Source: JAFLCL01 sp039809495 (GTDB taxonomy: Bacteria > Myxococcota_A > Polyangia > Polyangiales > Sandaracinaceae). From it: a stretch of 64,000 nt of DNA. The DNA lies in NCBI GenBank assembly GCA_039809495.1, contig JBDHVC010000022.1, forward strand, positions 1-64,000, given 5' to 3'. Under the pieces are notes generated by a model. That model saw nothing but the letters and a program-made list of their open reading frames with translations, searched no databases and was not told the DNA's origin. Positions 7,886 to 15,034 of the stretch are shown here, one piece after another. Numbering within the stretch: position 1 is the first letter of the stretch; the number at the start of each line of letters is the position of its first letter. The translations under genes and the position numbers were made by a program.

Positions 7886-8305
7886 TCAGAGGCCCGCGAC
7901 CGCGATGCCCTTGCTGATGGCCCACTGCTTCGCCTGTTCGCGGAACTCGCCCGCGAACCCAGGGTTCCACACAACGAGCTTCTTGCCACCGTCGTAGACG
8001 ATCTTCGAGCCCGCGCAGAATGTGCGCGAGAACTGCTCGAGCTTCTCCGGCGCGATGGCTAGGCTGTGCTCCGCCGTGGGGATGAGCGCGGCGATCTCGT
8101 CCTCGGTGATGGTCGGCGGCGCCCCCGTCTGCTTGTAGGCCTCGAGGGCCGCGCCCACGGCGCCGAAGCGGCTGAAGTCGTAGCCACCCGTGACCCCGAG
8201 GCTCGCGCACAGGAAGTAGAGCGCTCGATCGCCGAAGAAGATCGCGCCGTTCATGCGAGCCGGCCCCTGGAGGCCCTTGCCGAGTGTGACGAGATAGACC
8301 CTCAT
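7886..8305 (-). CDS. hypothetical protein
   Basis: 139 aa starting at MRVYLVTLGKGL. I do not recognise the family. It has no signal peptide or membrane segment, an aromatic-rich middle (GAIFFGDRALYFL) and an acidic helix-like part (PTITEDEIAALI). The reading frame can be extended 31 codons upstream, but that extension has poor composition, so I start at 8305. It stands alone between non-coding stretches next to a repeat element, which might mark a region of gene loss or insertion. Function unknown. Confidence 0.6.
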   Translation of the reverse strand: MRVYLVTLGKGLQGPARMNGAIFFGDRALYFLCASLGVTGGYDFSRFGAVGAALEAYKQTGAPPTITEDEIAALIPTAEHSLAIAPEKLEQFSRTFCAGSKIVYDGGKKLVVWNPGFAGEFREQAKQWAISKGIAVAGL

Positions 8306-8508
8306 CGCGCTATTCTTACTAGCGTGCTGGTGGCGCGCAAGCAGCGGCAACCCGCACCCAGCAGTTTCCATCGCTCGTGCAACGTGGGCGGTTCGCAACG
8401 GGCCGGCTCACCCCCGACGGGGAAGGTCCGTCTGAGTGCGCTCGGGCTCGACGGATGGCTTCGGGGCGAGGGAGTAGGGACCCTCGACGGCTGGGTGACC
8501 GCGTCGCT

Positions 8509-8913
8509 TCAGCTCGCTTCGGCGAGGTGGCGCGGCATCATCGGGCCGGGGCGCTCCTCCTCGAGGCCGATCATCCGGTTCTCGGAGTCGACGCGGACGA
8601 CCTTCGGCTGGTGAGCGCGGGCCTCTTCTTCATCCATGTCGCCGAAGGTGGCGAGGATGACGAGGTCCTGCGGCTTCATCAGGTGGGCCGCCGCGCCGTT
8701 CACGCAGATGACGCCGGAGCCGCGCGGGCCGGCGAGCGTGTAGGTGACGAGCCGCGTCCCGCGGGTGACGTTCCAGATGTGGACCTCCTCGTGCTCGAGC
8801 ATCCCTGCGGCGTCGAGGAGGTCGGCGTCGATCGTCACGCTGCCTTCGTAGTCGAGGTCCGCGTGCGTGACCGTGGCGCGGTGAATCTTCCCGAGAAACA
8901 TCCTTCTTCGCAT
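8509..8913 (-). CDS. panD: aspartate 1-decarboxylase precursor
   Basis: 134 aa. It makes beta-alanine from aspartate for pantothenate and CoA synthesis. The self-cleavage site YEGS is present; with the ATG at 8913 the Gly-Ser bond falls at residues 24/25, the same numbering as E. coli PanD, and cleavage would create the pyruvoyl group on Ser25. Lys9 and the THADLDYEG context fit the family. GGAGG lies just upstream, supporting this ATG over an in-frame GTG two codons earlier. No panB or panC is nearby. Confidence 0.94.
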   Translation of the reverse strand: MRRRMFLGKIHRATVTHADLDYEGSVTIDADLLDAAGMLEHEEVHIWNVTRGTRLVTYTLAGPRGSGVICVNGAAAHLMKPQDLVILATFGDMDEEEARAHQPKVVRVDSENRMIGLEEERPGPMMPRHLAEAS

Positions 8914-9067
8914 CGTCACCTCCGTAGCGGCCCTCGCGGGTCCACTCAGATGGGCGGGAGCCTATCACCGGGAGAACCCTCACGCCGCACGGTCTCGCTC
9001 GAATTCCCGATCGTTTCCGCGACCCCGGGTGCCCCGGCCGCGCCCCTTGGCTAGGCTGTGGACCCTC

Positions 9068-9490
9068 GTGGACGATCTCCGGGTGAATGCGACGGTGACC
9101 CTCCCCGCGCGCGAGCTCTCGTTCCGCGCCGTGCGGAGCGGCGGGCCGGGCGGGCAGAACGTGAACAAGGTGGCCTCGAAGGTCGATCTCCGCTTCGATC
9201 TCGCGGGGAGCGCCGCGCTCACGGGGACCCAGAAGACGCGCCTGCGCGCCCTCGCGAAGAGCCGCCTCGATCCGGATGGGGCGATCCAGATCGTCGCCGA
9301 GGACACGCGCGATCAGCAGCAGAACCTCGAGCTCGCGCGCGAGCGCCTCGCCGCGCTCGTCCGCGCCGCGCTCGTCGTGCCCAAGCGCCGCAAGCCCACC
9401 AAGCCCACGCGCGGCTCGCGCGAGCGCCGCCTGGCCGAGAAGAAGCGCACCTCCGACAAGAAGCGCGATCGGCAGTTCACTGGCGACTGA
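9068..9490 (+). CDS. arfB: ArfB/YaeJ-like peptidyl-tRNA hydrolase (class I release-factor domain)
   Basis: About 140 aa. The GGPGGQNVNK motif carries the GGQ loop that hydrolyses peptidyl-tRNA on the ribosome. The Lys/Arg-rich C-terminal tail (KRRKPTKPTRGSRERR) is the part that enters the empty mRNA channel in ArfB-type rescue factors. There is no stop-codon-recognition domain, so it is a rescue factor rather than RF1 or RF2. Possible GTG starts lie at 9029, 9068 and 9083; I prefer 9068 because the domain begins soon after it, but 9083 fits as well. The 3' end overlaps the convergent yggS gene by 14 bp. Confidence 0.85.
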   Translation: MDDLRVNATVTLPARELSFRAVRSGGPGGQNVNKVASKVDLRFDLAGSAALTGTQKTRLRALAKSRLDPDGAIQIVAEDTRDQQQNLELARERLAALVRAALVVPKRRKPTKPTRGSRERRLAEKKRTSDKKRDRQFTGD

Positions 9491-10169
9491 TGTCGCGCGG
9501 GCCGAAGATCGCCGAGCCGACGCGCACGTGGGTCGCGCCCTCCTCGACGGCGACCTCGAGGTCGGCGCTCATCCCCATCGAGAGCCACGCGCCCGTGCCG
9601 AGGTGCGCGTCGCGGAGCGCCCGGAGCTTCGCGAAATGCGGGCGGCTCTCCTCGGGCGTAGCGTCGAGGGGCGGGATCGTCATCAGGCCGCGCAGCTCGA
9701 GGGCATCGAGCGAGGCGACCGCCTGGAGGAGCGCGGGCAGCTCGTCCGCCGCGCAGCCTGATTTCTGCGCCTCGCCGCCGACGTTCACCTGCACGAGGAT
9801 TGGGATCCTCCTCCCGAGCGCCTCCGCGCGGCGCGCGAGCTCGAGCGCGAGCCGCGCGGAGTCCACGGTCTCGACGAGCGCCCGCGCGCGCAGGACGTCC
9901 TTCACCTTGTTGCGCTGGAGGTGGCCGATGAAGTGGAGCTCGAGCTCGACGAGGTCCGCGAGCTCGGCCGCCTTCTCCGAGAGCTCCTGCACGTAGTTCT
10001 CGCCGAAGACGCGCTGGCCCTCCGCGTAGGCCTCGCGGATCGCGCGCGCCGGATGCGTCTTCGAGACCGCGACGAGCGTCACCGAGCCCTCGGGGCGGCC
10101 CGCGCGCGCCTCCGCGCGTCGGATCCGCCCGCGCACCTCCTCGAGCCGCGCCGCGATCGTGCTCGTCAT
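9477..10169 (-). CDS. yggS: YggS family PLP-binding protein
   Basis: 230 aa. It is a cytoplasmic PLP-homeostasis protein with the alanine-racemase N-terminal barrel fold. The PLP-lysine segment VTLVAVSKTHP is near residue 32, GENYVQEL and ELHFIGHLQRNK follow, and the C-terminal phosphate-binding end is GMSADLEVAVEEGATHVRVG. The ATG at 10169 overlaps the maf stop as ATGA; an in-frame ATG 10 codons upstream is less likely. yggS beside maf is common near cell-division genes, which fits the ParA-like gene at the head of this unit. Confidence 0.93.
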   Translation of the reverse strand: MTSTIAARLEEVRGRIRRAEARAGRPEGSVTLVAVSKTHPARAIREAYAEGQRVFGENYVQELSEKAAELADLVELELHFIGHLQRNKVKDVLRARALVETVDSARLALELARRAEALGRRIPILVQVNVGGEAQKSGCAADELPALLQAVASLDALELRGLMTIPPLDATPEESRPHFAKLRALRDAHLGTGAWLSMGMSADLEVAVEEGATHVRVGSAIFGPRDISRQ

Positions 10170-10780
10170 CGCGCGCCCCGCGCGGGCGTCCGCGGCCATC
10201 GCTCGAGCGCGCCCGCCGCGCCGAGGAGCTCGAGGGTCTCGGCGGCGGGCAGCCCGACGACGTTCGTGTAGCTGCCGACGAGGTGCGTGACGAAGCCCAT
10301 CGCGAGCCCCTGGATGCCGTAGGCGCCCGCCTTGTCGCGGTGCTCGCCGTGCTCGAGGTAGGCGTCGATCGTCGCCCGATCGAGCGCTCGAAAGGTGACC
10401 GAGGTGGTGACGACGCGCTCGACGGCGCGCGAGGGAGCGAGCGCGACGACCGCGGTCGAGACCTCGTGCGTGCGCCCCGAGAGGAGCTCGAGCATCCGCC
10501 GAGCGTCCTCGTCGTCCGCGGGCTTGGCGAGCAGCACGCCGTCGACGACCACGGTGGTGTCGGCGGCGAGCACCACCTCACCTCGGCGCGCCGAGCCGCG
10601 ACGCTCGGCGACGGTGTGGGCCTTCTCCGCCGCCGTCCGCGCGACGTAGCGCCGCGCGTCCTCTCCCGGCCGCCTCGACTCGTCGACGTCCGCCGCGTCG
10701 ACCTCGAAGTCGACGCCGAGCGTCCCGAGGATCTCGCGCCGTCGCGGCGACGCCGAGGCGAGGACGACGGGCGCGCTCAT
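10166..10780 (-). CDS. maf: Maf-like nucleoside triphosphate pyrophosphatase
   Basis: 204 aa. The N-terminal SASPRRREILG signature and the AADTTVV and AGAYGIQG motifs define the Maf family, house-cleaning enzymes that hydrolyse non-canonical or m7G-type NTPs and were named for septum-inhibition effects. It is coupled by ATGA overlaps to the ParA fusion upstream (10777-10780) and to yggS downstream (10166-10169). The last ~15 residues are an Arg-rich extension. The family does not tell the exact substrate. Confidence 0.93.
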   Translation of the reverse strand: MSAPVVLASASPRRREILGTLGVDFEVDAADVDESRRPGEDARRYVARTAAEKAHTVAERRGSARRGEVVLAADTTVVVDGVLLAKPADDEDARRMLELLSGRTHEVSTAVVALAPSRAVERVVTTSVTFRALDRATIDAYLEHGEHRDKAGAYGIQGLAMGFVTHLVGSYTNVVGLPAAETLELLGAAGALERWPRTPARGAR

Positions 10781-12522
10781 CCCCGCGCTCCGCTGCGCTC
10801 CTCGAGGTAGCGCCGGTAGCGTCGGACGTACGTACGCGCCACCTGCGTCGCGTCGAGCCCGAGGGCCTTCGCGAGCTCCGTGACGAAGCCGCGCACGTAG
10901 ACGGCTGCCGGCAAGACGCCGAAGTCGTCCTTCTCGATCGCCACGAGGTGGCTCACGCCGATCTTCGTGCGCGCCGAGACGTCCTCGAGCCGGACGCCCT
11001 GGCTGTGCCGGACCGCGCGCAGGAGCGCGCCGGTGAAGTCCGTGTCCGGCGTGATCTCCGGCGCGGGGGGGAGCGGGTCGTGCTCGGACTCGCGCTCGCC
11101 GGCCCGCTCCTCGTGCTCGGGCGAGGGGGGGAAGACGGAGAGCTCGTAGGGCCTGCGGCGCGAGGGGTCGAGCAGGACGTCGAAGGCCTCGTCGAGGCGG
11201 GCGCGGACGTGCTCGAGCGCCTCGGGCGTGAAGAGCGAGTAGCTGACGAGCGCGCCCGGCGCGTAGATCTCCTTCGCGCGCTTGTAGGCGCGGCGGATGT
11301 CCTCGTCCGTCGCTCCGCGCTCGACCTCGAGCAGATCGTGGTGGCTCTCGGGCGGGACGGTGTGGTCGGCGCGCTTGATCTTGCCGGACTCGAGCCCGAG
11401 CACGCGGCGCGCGATCTTCTCGACGTTCTTCGCGGCCTTGGTCCCCGGGCTCTCGACCAGGAGGAGCTTCTGCTCTCGCACCATGCTCCAGACCGTGTCG
11501 TCGTGCTCGATGTGGCCGAGGTACTCGATCGTGAGCCCGAGGCGGCGGCGGATCACGGTTCGGAGCGCGTCGCCGACCTCGAGGTCGGCCCGCAGGCGCG
11601 TCTTGTTGAGGACGATCGAGGGGCGAAAGCGAGCGATGTGCTCGCGGAGCCGATCGGCGAGCGGGTGACCGTCGTCGTCGAGCGCGCGCCAGAGATCGAG
11701 CGGCGCCGGCGCGCCGCCGAGCCGCCGGACGAAGAGCCAGAGCGTGCGGCGATCGTCGCCGGGGCCGAGGCTCCGCGCGAAGCTGCGCACGAACGCGCGT
11801 GAGAGGAAGCGGTAGGTGTTCGAGAGCGAGGTCGGCTCGGGCACCGTGAGGAACACGGTGATGTCCGCGTCGAGGAACGCGTCGAGCGCGCCGCGCGTGT
11901 CGAGGCTCCCGAGATCGACGACGGCGTAGTTCGCGTCCTCCGCGCGGAGCGCTCGGTAGAGCGCGCGGAGCGTCGTCGGCGCGCGGCGGCCGGTGAGGGC
12001 CTCGTCGAGCCCGCTCGTGAGGAGCTCGAGCTGGGGGATGTCGGTGGGGAACTGCCCCACGCGCGCGATCTGCGGCCCACCGACGAGCGTGTGGAGGTTC
12101 GCCCCGTGGCGATCAGCGTCGACGGCGATCACCTTGCGCCCGATCGACGCGAGGTAGATCGCGAGGTTCGCGGCGAACACGCTCTTGCCGACGCCTCCCT
12201 TCGCGCCGCCGATCGCGAGGATCCGGCAGGCGCTCGGCGCGGGCGGGAGGCTGGGCGAGGGCTCGCTCGCTCGCTCGTCGCGCGGGGCGCCTTCCTCGAT
12301 GCGCGGCGCGCCTGAAGGGAGGATGGGAGCGCGCTCGACGCTCGTGGCGTCGGCGCTCGGACCCGCAGCCTCGACGCGGATCACCTCGGTCGGCCCGCTC
12401 TCGAGCGGCTCGACGTCGTCGAGCGAGAGCTCCTCGAGGGCGGGCTCGAGCCCGGGATCGGTGCCGCGCTCGGCCTCGCGAGGTGGGGGAGCGACGCTCT
12501 TGCCGCGCTTCTTCTTCGCCAT
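10777..12522 (-). CDS. ParA/MinD-like ATPase fused to J-like and RodZ-type HTH domains
   Basis: 581 aa. Residues 1-98 are Pro/Glu/Ala-rich and disordered. A ParA/MinD-type P-loop follows (deviant Walker A KGGVGKS at 108-114, then VDADRHGANLHTLVGG). Residues about 395-460 look like a J domain (HHDLLEVERGATDEDIRRAY), but the HPD loop is missing, replaced by YAPG. Residues about 490-570 resemble the RodZ N-terminal helix-turn-helix (LLRAVRHSQGVRLEDVSART). It heads an ATGA-coupled unit with maf and yggS. It may position something at the septum, pole or DNA; this is inferred from domains. No ParB partner or parS site is visible. Confidence 0.82.
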   Translation of the reverse strand: MAKKKRGKSVAPPPREAERGTDPGLEPALEELSLDDVEPLESGPTEVIRVEAAGPSADATSVERAPILPSGAPRIEEGAPRDERASEPSPSLPPAPSACRILAIGGAKGGVGKSVFAANLAIYLASIGRKVIAVDADRHGANLHTLVGGPQIARVGQFPTDIPQLELLTSGLDEALTGRRAPTTLRALYRALRAEDANYAVVDLGSLDTRGALDAFLDADITVFLTVPEPTSLSNTYRFLSRAFVRSFARSLGPGDDRRTLWLFVRRLGGAPAPLDLWRALDDDGHPLADRLREHIARFRPSIVLNKTRLRADLEVGDALRTVIRRRLGLTIEYLGHIEHDDTVWSMVREQKLLLVESPGTKAAKNVEKIARRVLGLESGKIKRADHTVPPESHHDLLEVERGATDEDIRRAYKRAKEIYAPGALVSYSLFTPEALEHVRARLDEAFDVLLDPSRRRPYELSVFPPSPEHEERAGERESEHDPLPPAPEITPDTDFTGALLRAVRHSQGVRLEDVSARTKIGVSHLVAIEKDDFGVLPAAVYVRGFVTELAKALGLDATQVARTYVRRYRRYLEERSGARG

Positions 12523-12650
12523 GGTTCGAGCGCGTGAGCCGTGAGGAGCAGGGCCGTCCCGGCCAGTCGGCTCGCGCGGGGGCGCAAAATGGACCGGCGC
12601 TCGCGTCCCCGCAAACCACCCGGGGCGCGGCTCGTACTATCCTTCGAGGC

Positions 12651-13313
12651 GTGACGCTCGAGGTGACCGCGCCCTCGCTCGAGGAGGAGGACACCCGCGG
12701 CGCGCCCCGACGCGCGCGCGAGCGGGCGACGAAGACGGGCCTCGAGGCGCCCGTGCTCGTCCTCAACCGCTCCTTCCAGCCGGTGCGGATCACGACGGCG
12801 TTCCATGCCTTCGCGCTGCTCTACGTCGGGCGCGCGCGCGCCCTCGACGACGCCTACGAGCCGCGCGACTTCGCCGAGTGGTCGAGGCTCGCGCCGCGCT
12901 CCCCGGAGGAGGCGATCGGCACGCCGCGCGGGCTGCTCCGCGTCCCCCGCGTCGTCGCGCTCTCGGGCTACAACCGCGTTCCGTCGGCGCCGCTCCGGCT
13001 CTCGCGCCGGAACGTCCTCTTGCGCGACGGCTACACGTGTCAGTACTGCGGCGCGCGCCCCGCGATGCGAGAGCTGAACCTCGATCACGTCCTCCCGCGC
13101 TCGCGCGGGGGGCGCTCGAGCTGGGACAACCTCGTGACGTCCTGTCGAACGTGCAACGTCAAGAAGGGGCACGCCCTGCTCGAGGAGTGCGGCATGACCC
13201 TCTCGCGCCCGCCGCGTCGCCCGAGCTGGAGCATGGCGTTGCACATCGCGGCGCCGAGCTCGCGCTTCGCGGAGTGGGAGCCCTTCCTCGACGCGCTCGT
13301 CGACGCCGGCTGA
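12651..13313 (+). CDS. HNH endonuclease
   Basis: 220 aa. The C-terminal half carries an HNH nuclease with zinc-binding cysteines: CQYCG, then LNLDHVLPRSRGG (the DH catalytic pair), SWDNLV and CRTCNVKKG. The N-terminal part (VLVLNRSFQPVRITT) is typical of the widespread single-gene HNH family found in actinobacteria and myxobacteria, whose role is unknown but may lie in DNA repair. GTG start; TACTAT ends 10 nt upstream with no Shine-Dalgarno, and the reading frame upstream of this GTG lacks good composition. The stop codon is the first base triplet of a TGACGGCGCGCC element. Confidence 0.85.
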   Translation: MTLEVTAPSLEEEDTRGAPRRARERATKTGLEAPVLVLNRSFQPVRITTAFHAFALLYVGRARALDDAYEPRDFAEWSRLAPRSPEEAIGTPRGLLRVPRVVALSGYNRVPSAPLRLSRRNVLLRDGYTCQYCGARPAMRELNLDHVLPRSRGGRSSWDNLVTSCRTCNVKKGHALLEECGMTLSRPPRRPSWSMALHIAAPSSRFAEWEPFLDALVDAG

Positions 13314-13370
13314 CGGCGCGCCTCGCTCGACGCGATCCGCTCCGCGCGGGCGAGCGGGCTCGGCGGGCGG
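13311..13370. repeat. degenerate relative of the four-hairpin repeat (copy D)
   Basis: From the HNH stop codon, TGACGGCGCGCCTCGCTCG is followed by a CGATCC loop-like segment and then GGGCTCGGCGGG. These pieces occur in the same order in copies A and B (H1 left arm, loop, GGCTCGGCGGGA). The second to fourth hairpins are not preserved. It may act as the HNH gene's terminator. Confidence 0.5.
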
Positions 13371-13420
13371 CCCGCGGTCGCTCCTCGCAACGGCTCGAGC
13401 GACCCGTCGATGAGCGACCC

Positions 13421-15016
13421 ATGATCTCGAGGCCGATCGTCTTCGCGACGCTGCCCGCGCTCCTCGTCGTCGGATGCTTCGAGCCACCGACCTTGACCCC
13501 GCGCGACGCGGCGCCGCGCGACGCGCCCGCTCGCGCCCGCTCGGGTCCGCTCGAGCTCGTCGAAGCTCGCGTCCTCGACGCACGCGGTATGCCCTGGCCG
13601 CTCGAGGCGACGCCGCGCCGCCCCACCTTCGAGCTCGAGCTGAGCGAGCCGATCTTGGCGCCGGAGGAGGCGGTGTTCCTCCTCGAGGGCGCTCCCTCGG
13701 ACGCGCTCGTCCTCGACGCCGCGCGGCGTCCGCTCTCGCGAGCGACGCTCGCTCGCGTCGTCCGGACGCGCCTCGAGGTGTTCGAGGAGCGTGTCCGGAT
13801 CACGCCGAGCGAGGCGCTCCTCCCGCGCGCCGCCTACACGATCCTCCTCGCGGCGTTCGCGGAGGGGACGCGTGGCGGCTCGCGCGGCGCCGCCATCACG
13901 CTCGAGGCCACGGTCTCCGCGGCGCTCGACGCGGGGGCGCGCCTCCGCGCGAGCTTCCCCGCCGACGGGAGCCTCGACGTGCCGACCAACGTGGCGTCGA
14001 TCGCGCTCGGCTTCGACGGGCTCGTCGAGATCGTGGATCCGCCCACCCTCTCCGACGCGGACGGAACCCCGATCGCGAGCTCCGCGACGCTCGCGCCTTG
14101 CGAGTCGATCGGGCTCGAGGGGAGCGCGTGCCTGCTCATCGCGCCGCACGGTGAGCTCCCCCCCGGCCGCGCGTGCGTGGTCCGCGCCAGCGGGCTCCGC
14201 GACGCGACGACGGCGCCCATCGACGTGGACGACGTCCGCTTCATCACGGCGCTCGAGCGCGACGCCGCGCCGCCCACGCTGCTCGCGCCGCGCTCGTGCG
14301 CGATCGACGAGCGCGCCGCGCCGTGGGGCTGCGTCCTCGCCGATGATCGGAGCGTCCGCGTGGCGATCGAGGCGAGCGAGCCGGTGCGGTTCGAGCTCCG
14401 CTCGTCGAGGGCGATCGCGCGCGCCGTGGCGCCCCGCGGCCTCTTCGAGCTCAGGCTCGGGCCGACCGAGCCCGCGACCGAGGTCCGAGGGACGCTCTCC
14501 CTCACCGACCTCGCAGGGCTCGTCGCGAGCTTCGACGTGGCGCTCTCGACGCTCGCGCCGCTCGCGCCGATCACGATCACCGAGGTGTGCGCCAACCCCC
14601 GCGGCCCGGAGCCTCGACAGGAGTGGATCGAGCTCGGCAACTTCGGTGACGCGCCCGTGAGCCTCGAGGGGCTCGCGATCGCGGACCGCGCCGACGCGCT
14701 CGGCACGACGATCACCTCGGCCCGCGTCCTCGTCCCGGGCGCGCGGGTGCTGCTCGTCGGCGAGGGGTTCGACCCCTCGCTCGAGGGCGTCCCACCGGGC
14801 GCGCCGCTCGTCGTCGTCGGTCGCTCGATCGTCCCCTCGGGGATCGCGAACGCGGGCGAGCCGCTCTACCTGCGCGACGCGGCGGGCCACCGGCTCGCGC
14901 ACGTCCCCGCCTTGCCGGGGATCGAGGGGCTATGCCTCGCGCGTCGCGCCTCGCGCGATCCGCGTGGGGACGCGAGCGAGGACTTTGACTACGATGCGTG
15001 CACGCCAGGGCGCTGA
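13421..15016 (+). CDS. lipoprotein with lamin-tail-like domain
   Basis: 531 aa. The signal peptide ends in a lipobox (LVVGC, Cys about residue 19), so it is probably membrane-anchored and exported. The middle resembles repeated Ig-like/Big_5 domains (RASFPADGSLDVPTNVASIA is a Big_5-like start). Near the C-terminus EWIELGNFGDAPVSLEGLAI marks a lamin-tail (LTD) domain, frequent in secreted proteins of Myxococcota. No catalytic motif seen. It ends 18 bp before recD2 and may be co-transcribed with it. Likely structural or adhesive; inferred. Confidence 0.78.
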   Translation: MISRPIVFATLPALLVVGCFEPPTLTPRDAAPRDAPARARSGPLELVEARVLDARGMPWPLEATPRRPTFELELSEPILAPEEAVFLLEGAPSDALVLDAARRPLSRATLARVVRTRLEVFEERVRITPSEALLPRAAYTILLAAFAEGTRGGSRGAAITLEATVSAALDAGARLRASFPADGSLDVPTNVASIALGFDGLVEIVDPPTLSDADGTPIASSATLAPCESIGLEGSACLLIAPHGELPPGRACVVRASGLRDATTAPIDVDDVRFITALERDAAPPTLLAPRSCAIDERAAPWGCVLADDRSVRVAIEASEPVRFELRSSRAIARAVAPRGLFELRLGPTEPATEVRGTLSLTDLAGLVASFDVALSTLAPLAPITITEVCANPRGPEPRQEWIELGNFGDAPVSLEGLAIADRADALGTTITSARVLVPGARVLLVGEGFDPSLEGVPPGAPLVVVGRSIVPSGIANAGEPLYLRDAAGHRLAHVPALPGIEGLCLARRASRDPRGDASEDFDYDACTPGR

Positions 15017-15034
15017 GCTCGGCGGACGAAGACC

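Noticed and set aside
12483..12650. Upstream extension of the HNH endonuclease gene
   Set aside because: It overlaps the start of the divergent ParA-fusion gene and has weak composition; GTG 12651 with TACTAT upstream fits better.
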